Positions 1 through 13,178 of a stretch of 64,000 nucleotides of DNA are shown here, in pieces. Where the stretch lies: positions 719,068-783,067 of the forward strand of contig VXBM01000057.1 of assembly GCA_013400155.1 (NCBI GenBank). The letters run 5' to 3'. Every line of letters starts with the position of its first letter. Within the stretch, counting starts at the first letter, position 1. Both the position numbers and the translations under genes were made by a program. The notes beneath the pieces are model-generated. The model had not been told where the DNA came from. It worked only from the letters and a program-made list of their open reading frames with translations, and ran no database searches. The stretch is from Helopsaltes ochotensis. Taxonomy: Eukaryota; Chordata; Aves; Passeriformes; Locustellidae.

Positions 1-1787
1 TCTGTCACACTGCATTTCAATGCGATGTTTGCTTACTCTGTCAGGGTTTTACTGTAATGCTCACACCAGCCACACCTGAAAACCGCTGCTTGCAACATCT
101 AGATCCTGATACTCTTCAAGGCTAGAGCACCAAAACAATTTGACTACCAACTGCCCCCTAAGCAACAAGAATACCAGGCCAACAACACTCGGCCTGGCAG
201 CAGTATCTCCCACTGAGCAGGAGAAGCAGGAATGCAGGCGTGGAGCTCTGCAGACCAAGGGAACTGCTACTGTGGGTGGCTGCTATGGGAGGACAGCAGA
301 TGTTGAAGATGGAGAGAAAGGTATGAAGCTGATATAGGTGAACTCGAGTCACACTGAGTAATTTCTTTCCCCTGCCCCATTTTCCATTTCTTACCCTGTA
401 TGGAGAATTCACTGATATCCCTAAGTTCCACCTTTTTCTTCCATTACATGGTATTGTTTCTGAAAATGATGCCTATTGCTTTCCTTTACTTCCATTTCCA
501 GTGGCACATAGCCTGTGGGCAAGACTCCTTCCTGGGAGTCCAAACACACTTCAGAGAGCAATTTCAAAAAGAGCAGCCAGGGAATCCAAAATCTGAGGTT
601 GTCTAAGGAGATCCCTGAGGAACAGCAGTAATAAAATCCTGGATGAAGCAGGAAATTTTCATTTCCATCCATGATTTCTTTTGCTCTATAAATGTGCCCT
701 GGTTTCTTAAAAAAATAAGACTCTATTCCATACTTTGTGAATGAATGACACCTACCTATAAGCCAAGAGAGAAGGGAGGGACACAAATTTCTGGAACTGC
801 CAGCAAACCAAATAACCAGGTATGAAAATTAAAAGAGTGTGGAATACACTGTTGAAAGATTATAGAGGAATCCAGAACAAGCTGCCAAGACTTCAGGACT
901 GAATCACATCTTCCCAGGACCCTCCCAGATAAGGATCACAGGTGGGTGCATTCCCTCACATTAGTGGTCAGGAGAAAGGAAAGAGGGAGATGGCATTTTC
1001 CAGAAACCAACACACAGCACTCCAGGATGCTTTTGCTGTGCAGTTTGCTAAGCAGCAGGGAGGGGGAACTAGGAGGAGTAGGGAGGAAATGGGGGAAGGA
1101 GCCTGTTTCCTCCTCCCAAGGAGAATGCCATCCTCCAGTGCTTGGCAGAGGGATGGCTGCACAGGTTGCAGCAGTATTAGGGACCCTCAATCAGATTATA
1201 AGGACACAAGGGACTTAAGTGCATTAAAAAAAGATAAGAAAGACGCAGAGAGATTTACCCTCCATCCTTCCTTCCCCCACTGAGCAGATAGAGGTCTGTT
1301 TGCCCAAGGACTTCAGCTTGTTAATTTTGAACAACTGTTTGTCCTCCTCTTGTTCCCCTTCCTGTGTGACACTCCTTGAGGCAAACGTTTTCAATCAGCA
1401 CTTGCAGAGCCACAATTCTACCCTGTCGTCATCGCTCTAGCCGCAGAGCTGGGGAACAGGCTGAGCCCCACACAGCACATCCCTGCTCCAGCTGCTGAGT
1501 GCAGTGACCCACAGGTACTACAGTAAAAGCATTTCAATCCTCCGAGTCCCTGACTGTGACACTCCAGACATAAGCATCATGGTAAAAATCCTTTTTCTAG
1601 AGATCTGACAGCCTAATGGGTCATATCTAGATGGAAGGAAAGGGCATGGCCAAAAATCAGTACCTGTGGTATCCAGATACTCAGGTTAATGCTTGCTGCT
1701 CTGCTTGATTTCCTCTGTGGTTGATTTTAAGACAGGCAGGCTGGTTACAGTGCAGCTCTGAGAGGGACACTAAAGGACAGACATTAA

Positions 1788-1942
1788 AATGGAGCGGGGA
1801 GGTGTGGTGGGTGAGCTCAGAGAAGCAGCATGAAGGAAAACGCTGAGCAGAGAAGGAATGGAGGGGGATGTAAAATGAGATATGAATGGAAGTCTGAGAG
1901 TGTAAGGAGAAGGGAGATACAAGAGAGAGGTCTGGAGCAAAG
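1788..1942. repeat. Purine-rich stretch
   Basis: About 155 bp dominated by A and G on the plus strand, without a regular unit. The complementary strand gives two spurious Ser/Pro/Leu-rich open frames. Confidence 0.5.
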
Positions 1943-2839
1943 CTGAGGAGCAGGTACGCTGTAAGCACAAGGGCAGGTTTCACACCACATGTGCAGCATT
2001 AACTGCAAGGTGCAGCAGCCATGCATGAGATGCAGCTGTCCATATTGAAGACTGACATAGGATTTGGTACTGCAGCCTCACAACAAGACAGAAGCAAAGT
2101 AAAACTCCTGCACAAACCCTGTGCACACCTGAATCACAACTGGCCAGTTCAAAGGAGAGAAGACACTCATCCTACAAAAATATCATCACCACAGACACTC
2201 CTGGACCCCGCTTTGTGTCAACAAGCAGTTGAACAGTATAGGGCAAAGTTTGGAAAGCACCACTCCTTGATAACTTATCTTGCTGGCAGTTCCATCAAAT
2301 TAAGGCTATCTATTCTGGAAACATGCCCTCTCCTCCCATTCCCCTCTATGGCAAGAAAATGCTGCTGTTCATTCAGTTTTGTTACCTTTTGAGAGACCCT
2401 GCATAAAACTCCTCCTCATCTGACCTAGCTGTGGAGCTGACCCTGCTGTACACCACAGGGATTGAGTTCCAGCTCCCCTGCCTGCCCAAGCACCTCTGAC
2501 CTTGCAGGGAGGAGGGCAGGACCAGGACTTGTGCAGGACTTCTCAGCTCAGCATCCTGCCTGGGGCAGGGATGTCAGTTTTCTAAGTGTCCTGTGGGTGC
2601 CACTCGTGTTCCAAGCACTCTTGCAGAGAGGGCTGTGCCAGCACCAAGCCTCTGCAGTGGGAGAGCTGATCTGCTGATCGTTCAAGCTCCCTGCATTTCT
2701 CTGACATGCCCCTTGGAAAGATGTCTGCCCGACAACTTTGGGATCAGATGTCCCCATACCGACTTGATAACATCAGGCCTTGGAGTTTTTTTCTTAATGG
2801 AAGTAAAATAATTCCATCTTTTTTTAAAAGCTGGACCCA

Positions 2840-2945
2840 GGCCGAGACTGTCGGAAGTAAAAATAGCCGAGTATGCAGAGGCGACAGCACACAGAGTCAG
2901 GTTTAGTTTCTCTTTTATTTTCTGGGGACTAAAAATACTCTTAAA
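2840..2945. promoter_or_regulatory. Intronic block with two MEF2-like sites
   Basis: GTAAAAATAG (2857-2866) and CTAAAAATAC (2929-2938) each match the MEF2 consensus YTAWWWWTAR at nine of ten positions. The segment also keeps several CpGs (GCCGAGACTGTCGG). It may be a muscle or cardiac enhancer; this is inference. Confidence 0.25.
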
Positions 2946-4442
2946 TGCTCTGTGAAGCTAAGGCCTGGCCAGTGGGAAATGCAGTAAAAGCCCAATATCA
3001 GCTGTCGTGTCAAATTACCAGCCTCACCTCATTTTCCATCGAGTCCTATCACATGCCCATGGATTGATAGGAACAGAAAGATCTATCTTGCCAAAAGAGC
3101 TAACAGAGGAGCCAAGCTACAGTGTTTGCATGGTACAATATGTGTCTAGACCAAGAAGGACACAACCAAAGGGAACACAGGGCAACTGCTGGCCAGGAAG
3201 CAAGAGGGTTGCTTTTGTTGAGCTTCCCTGATACAGTAGCCAGGTCCTGTGTCTACTGCCCACCTAATCCTTGAGCTTCAGTTTCCACACTGCTTGCTCT
3301 CCCAGGGTCTGAGCTGGGGTGGTGGTCTGTAGCTAGCAGAGCACCTGTCTCTGGGAGCTGCAGTCTAAAGTACATGGATTTGTACTGGCCAAGGAAACTG
3401 GAATGTATGGGCTAAGAGCAGAGAAGAAAGGAAGGAAAAAGGGTTGCATCCAAAGTGTCTCCTACAAAATTTCCCTCTTCTTTTCTGTTCTGAACTTCAG
3501 GAGAGACAATAGCATGGTAATGGGATCAGTGAGCCAACAGGAAGCCTATCAAGGAAACAGAAAGAAGAGGTGACCATTAAAAGTCAGGCCTGCCAAGATG
3601 GAGAAAGAAATAGACTATAGAGAAAAGCATCTCTTCCTAACAGGAATGGAAAGGCTGCAAACTGAGTAGGCTATCTTTTGTTACTCAGATTCCAGCCTGG
3701 GAATAAGAAAAGATCCTTTTATACCATTAGGCTCTAACGCTGTGGCAAAAAGAGGCTAGCCCCTAAAGAGTCTTCTAGTAGGTGCAATTACCCAACTCAT
3801 CTGAAATACAGGAAAGCAACTTGAGGGTCACAAATCAGCACAGCCAGAAGAACCCAGTGATTAGGCTGGTGCAGGTGAACAAACATGGAAATTACACTTG
3901 GAAAGAGAGGGTGGAGAACTATCCTGGGGATGAGGGGAAGTGGAGATGAAAATCCATCTCCTGTGTTACAAGAGCCTACAGAGAAATCAGATCAGTTCAA
4001 GTAGGATGCTGCAGCCTCTTCCACCTTTGATGGCTTCAGGGTTATGTTAGTCAGGGAGGAACTTTTCTTTGCTGTTGGGCTGACTGAAGAGTCCCTGAAC
4101 TCAGAGAGACAGGTTAGCTCTGTGATACCTGATTATACCTGGTCCCAGAGGCTCTCACATGCCTTGGAGCAGTGACAGAAGGTGTCAGCTCCTCGCACAC
4201 AGGAACACAAGCAGCATGTCCAAACGGTTGGTCCAAAGCATTCCGAGTCAGGTGAAACCCACACAGCTTGCAACCAGTCCTCCTCTGCTAATGCCAGCTG
4301 CATGGCTGCCAGCTCTGCAGGGCTGTCTGCAGCACTAGCCACTGCTGTCTCTCAAATGTACGTCTTTCTTCCCATGCTGAGTCCCTCTCACTTTTCTCCC
4401 TCCACTTTGCTCCCTCTGGAAACTCGGGAATTAACAAGGGTT

Positions 4443-4451
4443 TCAAGGTCA
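4443..4451 (+). promoter_or_regulatory. Exact ERR response element TCAAGGTCA
   Basis: Perfect plus-strand match within the downstream intron, without an obvious constrained block around it. Chance level for a window of this size. Confidence 0.2.
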
Positions 4452-6239
4452 AATGGGAATAAAGAATACCTCAGTACTTTGTTCTCTGCAACAATTCTCT
4501 TTAATAAACCCCACACCCACATACTCACATTGTGTCCATGGTCCATGCAAACGTTCTCCTTTGAATGCTTCCCCTCGCAGCCCTCCAAACAGTCTGAGGC
4601 AGGTCAGCAGCTCTATTGGTTAGGTCACCCATGGACACAATGCCTGCACAGCAGCAGGCTGAGGGGCACTGTGCAACAGGAACAGATGCAGGCACATGCC
4701 TGCTAGGAAAAGACCAAGGTTGCCTTTCACAACAGGACATAAAAATGACAAAGCCTGAGCCCCACTGACTTTCCAAGAGGTAGAACTCAGAAATAAAGCC
4801 CCAAAGTAGTGTTTGCTGCCTAGAGAAACCTGCAGCCCTAGGTGTGATTTAACTCACCTTACTTTAGACTTTGATAGCTCCCTTCTGTGCATCTGGACTC
4901 CCTTGAGAGGCAATAGAGAAAAGGTACCTCCACATTCAGCTCACTGGCCAGACACTTACCTGAGAAGGCATCATGACAGATACTTCTCTTCACTGACTAC
5001 CAAGAGAAACCCTGTGGGGTGAAACCAATGCTATCTCTAGTCCACTCTTCTGTCTCAGTGTATTTCAGTGGAGCCAATTTTGGAACAGGTAGAGGAGCAT
5101 AAGCATGGATCAAGAACAACAATTTTTGATATGTGACACAATGGAGAGGCCCCCACCACTACATGGAAAGAGGTCTACTTGTGATGGAGATCCACAGAGG
5201 CCAGGGAGTTAGACCCACCAACACAGCATGCTCTGCTTTGGCCAGCCTCTTACAGCATCTCTGCTTGAGCCTTGAAGCATCTCCTCAAGTCCTCACCTCA
5301 GCAGTGGCTATTCTAATGCTAAGAACTATTGGCCATTTCTTACTGAATTCTTAAATTGGAACAGGTGTGCCAGGAAGTTCTGAATAAAGACCCTCTCCGG
5401 ACACACTGCAGGTTAAGGGCTGGCACTCTTCAAAGGTGAGTCAGGAAAAGGGAATGAGAATCTCGGCAGAGCTGAGTCACTGGTGCACGGGTTATCAGAG
5501 GCACGTGCCTAAAGTTACTGTAGAGCAATGGGGGCATACATTCAGTGCCATTCTTGCTTACCTTGAAGAATTTTGCCTGCTGTATTGTCAAAACTGCCTA
5601 AAAGCTTCTAGGACAACGGCTGGATTCTAAAAATCCCAGGATGGTTGTTGCAGTTTTTATCTGCTTCCTCTTTTCTGTATATGTTATAAGACCACCAGGC
5701 ATAGTTTTGGTGACACAATACAAAGTATTTATTATAAACCTATATAGAGGTGATGCCTCTCTGAACCCATATAGATCTTTATTGATGGAACCTGGACTTC
5801 AATGTTTGAAAGAGTGGAGATCAAGTTAGGTGTGGTAAGAACCACAAAATTCAAAATTAATGAGAGGAACCAAATTAGACATATTCATAATCCATTAGAT
5901 AAGGGAGAAGGCGTAGAGATGGTACTGAATGTGACATCCTTGTGTCCAGAAAACAGATACCAAGTGCACTCAGCCCAATGTGCAATTTGTGAAGAGTCCA
6001 TCTGCTGGAAGCCTCCTCTTTGGAGAATTACCATCAACCTGCCAAAGGCAGCACATGCTCTCTGTCACAACTCAGTTCCAGCCACATTGCAAAAGCTCAA
6101 TTTATGCCTTGGAAAATGGTTGGGTGTGGAAGATAGAGTCATCAACATGCCACTCACTGCTCCTAGAGATCCTATTTGAAAAGGCAGGGGGTTGCCTGTC
6201 TGTTTTTGAACACAAGGATATTTTAGAGAAAGAAAAATA

Positions 6240-6420
6240 ATTTTTTCATTCTCTTTTTTCATTTGGATACCTCCAATAGTGATATTTCTGGCAGCGGCTG
6301 GAGGCAGAATACTCTATAAATATAAAGCCATTAAATTGCACACAGCAGCAACCTGATCGGGGCTACCTTTTAATTTCCTGACATGAGCTGGCCACTAACC
6401 CAATTACCCAGGGTCCCCGG
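6240..6420. promoter_or_regulatory. Constrained-looking intronic block
   Basis: High-complexity stretch with TATA-like CTATAAATATAAAGCC, ATTAAATTGC and CCAATTACCC motifs and a few CpGs, with no open frame and no repeat signature. It resembles a conserved non-coding element by texture only. Confidence 0.25.
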
Positions 6421-9400
6421 AGGAGCCCTCATCCTTCCCAGGAAGCACAAAGCAAGAACCCAAGCATATTGCAGGGATGTCAGCTGAGCTTTCACTGAAA
6501 TCAAATATCTTTTTGAGAACACATGGTCTGGAAGCAGGGATGGGGGCAGGAGGGAGAGGCTGCTGGAAGCACTTTGCTCCGTTGAGAGATTCCTTCACTT
6601 GAAAACAGAAATTAAACATCCTCCATTTGGTTACATTGCTGAAAAGGAGCTCTGCTGTTGATTCAGTTATCTGGATTTTAGCAGAAGATGAAGGCAAAGT
6701 TGTAAGTGGAAGTAGTTTGAAATCACCAATGCTTGGAATCCCTTGCTCAGATACTAGATGACTGCATCAAATTTACAACATCACACAGCCAAGTCTGTCC
6801 AGGATGACAGATTTGATTCCTTGTGAAAAATCTATGACATCAGCAGCCATTAAGGGAAACCGAAGAGTTAGGAATAAACACTAGGACAATTCCACTGAAT
6901 ACAGGGTTTCCTAATCAGCTAGGGTCTTGAAAAGGAGATGGATTTAAGAGATAGCTGCTTCTGAAATTTAGAGATTACAGTCTCACCATCTTGGAAGTGA
7001 GGATCACCTCCAGCATTCATAGAGATACTGGCACTTAGGTAACACAAGGTTTACCAGGTTATTGCAAGTTTCTGGGAGGTAGGGTATTCCCAAAGATGCC
7101 AGGGAGAGGAAGGAAACTGGAACAATTAACAGGAAGACAAGCTGAATGAACTTTGTAGCTCCCTTCTGTAGACTTCTCTTGCCTATTTCACTGCCTGGTC
7201 CTGCAGTGTCAGTATCCACACATTTCAGCAAACTTTACATCAGAAATAATATTAGACAGATAGGAATCCAAGAGCTTGGGAGATTTGTAGCAAAGAATTT
7301 GGGTTCCCTGTTGAATGTTACTATGTTCTCTAGCATGTCTTATCTAAATGTATTAGGAGCAAAGGAACAAAGCCTGGGAAAGGAATGGTTGTTACCTGGG
7401 CTTACTACAGCATAACAGTTTTGGAAAAAAAGAGAGTCATGCAGATAAGATAAACCACGTATCTTTACTGGATGGTTATCTAACTTCTCTCTTGCTGTTA
7501 AAAAAATCTCCTTTTCTGCATCCAGATCAAGACTATATATTCTTCTACCTTCCTTCCTTTTATTTGTAGACTTCACCCTCACCACACAAGGGTGATTCTT
7601 GAGAGCCAGGAGGCTAGGCCTGAGGACAACTTACCTTCAGAGACATTCAGAGTGGGGTAAAACACCCCACTGCACCATACAGGGCAGGTTTCCTATCCCA
7701 GGAATCCTCGCTTCTGCTTTTAGGACATGCAGTGCATGTACTCCTGTGAACTCCTATCTTCTGCTTTCAGAAACAAGGTATACCTGGTCTATCACAGCAC
7801 ACATCCCCAAGGTCCTTTCCATCTTTTCCCTCTTTCTTGGAAGCCAACCAGTGATGTCTTCAAGAAACTGGGCAGAAGCCACTCATACATCCCAGAAAGT
7901 TGCACTTAGGACTCAGTCATGAGCAGGACTCTGAGCAGACAAGTCTCAGCACTGGCAGGGAGCAGAGGACAACTCCAGCAACAGAATATACATTACTTGT
8001 GTTAAGGAGACTCAAAGGCTGGGGGAATAATCAACAGCCTTTCAATGCCTGGATTTTTTTACAGACATTTTCTTTGCTGTGTGGTTTTCTGCTGTGATGT
8101 GACACAATTGCATGTGCACGCACTCCATGAAAAGCATTTTGTGACCCAGCTTTGCTTCCTTTTCAGAACTGTTTATTCTCCATTTGGGTCTCAGCAGATG
8201 TGCCAGCACAGAACAGGGAACACAGCTTTAGAAACTATATAATCCTTTAAGGAAAAAGTTCTGCAGGGCTTCCACAAGAGAAAGGACCAAATACCCAGAC
8301 AACAGCCAGTCTGGTCTCTTTGGTGTGGTATGGCTTGATATGTCTGACACTGCCCCTCCTCCACTTGCCTGTCTGTCATTTCCAGCCAAAGATGAGTTCT
8401 GTAATGAGAGGCCTTGATGTTTCATTGCAATTCACCTGTAATCCTCATCCTTCTTCTGATGATCTCAGTACATTTCCCTTTCATGGGCAGTACTGCATTT
8501 TTGTGACAAGGTTTTGGTAGCAGGAGACTGCAAGGGTGGTTTCTGTGAGAAGACACCAGAAACTGCCCCTATGTCCACTCCAGACAGCTCCAAAATGGAC
8601 CCACCACTGCCCAAAGCTCAGCAATGCTGGTGATACCTCTGTGATAACACGTTCAAGAAAAGGTAAAAGAAGCTGAGAGAGAGGCATGAGAAAATACACA
8701 AGAAACAGCCCTACAGATACCAAGGTCAGAGAAGAGGAGGTGCCCCAGGTTCTGGAGGACCTGGGTACCGCAGGTTCAGAGAGGCAGCAGAGGTGTGGAG
8801 AGCAAAGCTGTGAGGTCATGTTTAACCAGTCAACCAATGTCCAAAATGAAACCTCTGAGCCCACATTCACAAGTCTCGTGTCATCTGAAATTACATCTGC
8901 CTCTTGAAGACAAGCAAATTGCTGTAGAACAGAAAGGTTATGGGTGGCTAGAGCGTAAATGGCAAGGGTATATTATTCCTAAAACTGACAAGGTATACTG
9001 AGTTTTTAAAAGAGTTATGAGCAGCCAAACTGCTGAAATTTTTCTGTCTCATTCCAGAAATCCAGGAAGATCTAGATCTACTCTGTAGAGCCCAGAGTTT
9101 AAGAACTACATGTAGTCATTGTAGGCACAAGACAGACAGCAATGGGATCAAAGAGAGGCAATGGGGTGGACAAACTCTGGGATTCCCAGCTCTGAACAAT
9201 GCCTCTCCACTGCAAGTTTCAGGGCACACTTTTTCTGCACTGGCCATCCCCCCACATCAGACAGATCACTTTCTGCATTTGGGGTGAGCAGTATCACTGG
9301 TTGCTCAGGTTTCCCTGACTTTTGCAGAGCAGAGGGGCATGCAATTCTACTGGACAAAGATGTGAAGATGCCAATCTCCATTGCCTGCAGGCTGGCGGTT

Positions 9401-10320
9401 CAGCAAGGCAAAGGGCAGCAGAGCACAGATTTTCTGTGGACAGCGCATCCCTACATGAACACTGGGACTGGAGTCCGCTGGAATGCTGGACTTCAGATTC
9501 AGCAGGTTCCTATACAAGCCCGCTAGGGCTAATTAATGCTCCCTTGGGGCACACTCCAGATGGAAGGGGAAAGTGAGAGACAGGCAGCCAGACAGGCCAA
9601 CACTTCAGACATCTGAGCTAGTTGGGCTCTGTGGGCAGAGCTTTCTGCTTGCCACTTTCCCCTGTGAGTCTTGCCTGCTCTGCAGCATCACTCCAGGAGA
9701 ACCTGAGACAGCAAAGCTCTGGTGTCCGTGCAGTTCCCTTGTTGCAATACATTGATCAGAGCTCTCTTAAAGAAAGTGGCCTGGATATCTGAGACACCTA
9801 TTGATTGCTCCATTGGCTGTCTTCCTGCCCTGATCCTCATTCACTCGGCATTGCCTGAATAACCTGCACGTCTATGTTAAGGCCAGTCTCCCCGGATCTT
9901 AAAGGGCTACATTCACAGCTCTTTGCCTAGCTGCAGCCCATGTAGGGAAAAGAGATGTCTGGTGACCCTCATATACAGTCTCCAAGGAGAGGATCTAACT
10001 CTCCTGCAGCATCAAGCTGAGCATTTCAAGTGTAAAGCAGACCCTGAAGTCATGGTTGTTTATTTTTGTGGTTTTGTCATCTTTGAGTACTGATGCCTTC
10101 TGCTCGAAGAAGAAGATAACACCAAATGCCCAGCAGGCATGTATGTCAAGTATGGCAACAATAATCAGGAAAATGAGAAGAAATCATGAAGGCCTTAACT
10201 AGTTACTAATGGAATATCATATTCTTCTTGAGCAAAAGGGTAGTCTCTTTACCCAGAAACATCCCCACTAAGTTACAAGCCCACTGGCTTGCCCAAGGAC
10301 ATCAAGGAGAAACTTGATGA

Positions 10321-10355
10321 TTTCTAGAACTTGATTTCTAGAACTGATTTCTAGA
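10321..10355. repeat. Three TTTCTAGA units in short tandem array
   Basis: TTTCTAGA at 10321, 10335 and 10348, with unit lengths of 14 and 13 bp. Small local duplication. Confidence 0.7.
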
Positions 10356-13061
10356 TCTTGCCTTTAACCAAAAGACTGCTTTTCTCCAAACTTTTGATAA
10401 TCAAGCAGGAGAAAGAACATGACTTAGCAACCTGCTGCCATGCAGGAACCCAGGGATGATGAGAAAGGTACACCAAGGCAAAGTAGGAAGGGAATCTATT
10501 AAAGAAAAAATAATCATAGCCTAAATAGCAAGAGACATCTTGTCCTAATGAGAGTTTGGAAACTGCAGAATAGCTCTCTGGGGAAACCAAAACATCAGGG
10601 ATTTTTAAAAATATTTAAATTACTAGAATGGTACAGTTGGGAACACTTGTGGTTTGGCAGAAAAAGGGGATGGATGAGCTAATAGGACGACAGATCAGAG
10701 ATGGAAAAGACCAATGAACCTTTTCTAATCTGAAATCCCTTGTCAATTCTGCATTTGGAGCAATTCAAACAATTATAGATTTGCTCTTTCTAGAAACTCT
10801 TGGCTCTATAGAGACCAAATAGCGTAACACCATTTTCCTCCCTTCTTTGATTTGGCTTTTAAAGATGTGTATTGATTGAATTCTGTATACCAATTCTTTG
10901 TGCTTCCACCAAGCTTCACACAAAGTTAACTAAATGGTCCTCACAATTCTTTTGCAAAGCAAAGCAGTATGACCCTTATTTCTCAGCTTGGGATACTGAG
11001 CAAAAGAAAGAAAAAAAGATGCCTGCCCAGAAGATCACTTGACCACTCTCTGTTACGACATAGGACCCCTATTTGCAGATTGCTAGGGTAATCTTCTCTG
11101 CTCTTCTTGGTATTATCATGTGCTCTTGTATCCCATTGCTATCAATAAATCTTTATGCTGTATTTTCCACAACTCTAAATATTATGGGCAGGATCACAGA
11201 TACAGTAACATCAATAGCAAACCGCCCTTCCCCAGTGACTTTAATGATGCCTGATCAATCCCTATATGAATAACTAAATACGCTTCAGCACAAAAGCAGC
11301 CACAGAGTCAAATTTCAGTTTGCAATGAGTAGTATCCCACAGGGTTCAGGAGTTCAGGCACTGCATGGTGTGAGTGAATTTACACTGCTTTCTGGACTAA
11401 CTCTAGTCTGGAAGGAGTTAACTATTTTCACAGAATTTGGGGGCTAAGACATAAAACCCTTCACAGGACCCTGCTCTGAACAGCGCTGAACTCCCAGAAC
11501 TGGAAGCAGAGATGCCCTGACCACACAGCTAACACACCAGCACCAGCTCCTGTGACTGTTCCCCCAGCTGCCAGCTCCAAGAGGCTCAACTGCTCAGAAG
11601 CAGGACAGCACAGACACTGGCAGCCAGCAAGCCTGAACCAGTGCTGCTGCTCTGCAGAATGACTGGAGCCACTATAGGCGTTTAAAGTTGTTTTATGGGA
11701 TTCATATGAATAGGCTACAGTGCACTAACAACCTGCACTCCTACTAAAGCCAGTGTCACCAGTGTATATTTGCTTTAGTGGGTAAGGGGATACATCCCCT
11801 CCTTGAACTACCACATAAAGAGATGCAGGTTCCCAGTGGTCTCTAACTACAAAGCAGGTGCCTCCATTCCAGTAGGAGATCAAGATCCTCTGAGTTTACC
11901 ACCTCTACACCTAGGTCAGGAAGGGCCAAACTACAGAAGCTTGCATTTCCTCCCCTTGGTAACTGGCATGCTCTAGAGGGAAGATATTTTAACCATAGAA
12001 ACTACACATCCATGAAAGAACAGAACAGGTTTAATGTCTAATCTACATTCTTAACAACACTGGCCGCCATCAACCTGCCTCTCAAAAAATGAGAGAGCTC
12101 TAGTGAGAAGCAATACACACTCAACTGACACTGTACAATTTATTACCAGCTGCTATGATGTTAAAGACCTGGAAGAAAGTTGTATGCTGGCATCTTGGCT
12201 CCAGCATATAGGACTTGTGCATAACCACAGCCAGTGGCTGTCTCTTGTGGTTAAGCTGAGAGGACCCTGCTCTGCTGGTGTAGTGATGCAGAGAGTTATG
12301 TGCAGTGCTCCTCCTTGCTTCCCCTCCTCCTCTCACTGCCTTTCCCAGAGGGACCCAAGGGAAACAAACCTTTAAAGTCAATCCATAAGAATGTGTTTAA
12401 TTGCCACTGAATTCCCTGTGGTTCCTCTTGAATGGACAAGGATTGAAAAGGGGGGTGTGGGAGGAAAAACAGCACAGGAGAGAAGCTGAACACTGCTCAA
12501 AGAGCACTGAACAGATCAATAGGCTGAGCAAAACACAGGCTGAGTATGCAGGGCAGGGGACCCACAGCTCCCAGACAAACCTATGCTACCAACCATCTTC
12601 AGAAAGTCTCCTGAGTGGTAATACAGGCAGATCTTCATTGCACACTGTGCCACAGCTCTGCATTAACTCCATCCTTCCCTTATGAAGAGCTGCCAACCCA
12701 GTCATGATCATGAAAGAGCCTCTCCTCCTCAACAACAAAAAACTACTAGGATGCAAGAAGAGAAACACCCTCCAGCCCAGGGTTCCTTGGGGAAAGGAAA
12801 GAGTCTGGCACCACCAGTTTCCAGTTATTTGTCAAATTTTCTAGTACTAGAAATAATATGAGAGCACTGCCCAGAACCACTCTCCTCTCTGGACTGCCCT
12901 CTTGGTCACTGCCCATCCTGACTCTCTTACAAAGCCTGTAGAAAGACACATTCAGAAACACAAAGAGGACAAGCATGTACTTAACCTAGGAGATTCTGCA
13001 AGGTTTGGAATCCCAGGCACTGTCAGGACAGAGGAATATTCTCATTCTGACTCTGTCTTAC

Positions 13062-13178
13062 CTTCTTTTAGCATCCCCACTTTGAGGCATTTCATGAAGC
13101 GACAGGCCTGACAGGACTTGCGCCTCCGTTTCGTGATCTCACACTCATTGGTGGCCGGGCAGCTGTATTCAATATTCC
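13062..13178 (-). CDS. ESRRB: ESRRB coding exon: zinc finger 2 of the DNA-binding domain
   Basis: An exon of 117 bp that continues the frame of the 22093-22502 exon. The split Gly codon (G|GG) joins TIQ to NIEYSCPATNEC. The exon encodes 38 whole codons including CPATNEC, ITKRRRKSC, QACRFMKC and LKVGMLKE, with the four cysteines of zinc finger 2 and the start of the C-terminal extension that contacts the 5' bases of the ERR response element. The acceptor is TTACAG|GG at 13179; the donor is AAGAAG|GTAAGA after 13062, so the exon is phase 1 at both ends. The predicted protein matches the ERR family here almost residue for residue, as expected for its most conserved segment. This part alone cannot separate ERR beta from gamma; the upstream exon does. 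It is too short to show as a full-length open frame and was found by translating the minus strand. The next exon (hinge and ligand-binding domain) is not in the window. Confidence 0.96.

Larger units (their letters stand above)
1..13061 (-). other. ESRRB: ESRRB intron downstream of zinc finger 2 (runs off the window)
   Basis: It begins with the donor GTAAGA at 13061. No acceptor followed by the expected ERR hinge sequence (Gly-Val-Arg-Leu-Asp-Arg...) was found on the minus strand before position 1, so the intron is at least 13 kb. It contains a purine-rich tract (about 1788-1942), a block with near-consensus MEF2 sites (2840-2945), an ERRE match at 4443-4451, a constrained-looking block (6240-6420), a short TTTCTAGA repeat (10321-10355) and otherwise nothing I can name. 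Confidence 0.85.

Noticed and set aside
4182..4706. 174-codon plus-strand open frame
   Set aside because: Ser/Gln/His-rich chance frame without start context, splice sites, family similarity or conserved texture.
10600..11100. Faint resemblance to L2/MIR or CR1 tail sequence
   Set aside because: No collinear run of landmarks long enough to support a call.
1..13061. Search for the ESRRB hinge and ligand-binding-domain exons
   Set aside because: No minus-strand segment encodes the expected Gly-Val-Arg-Leu-Asp-Arg or later ERR motifs. They must lie outside the window.
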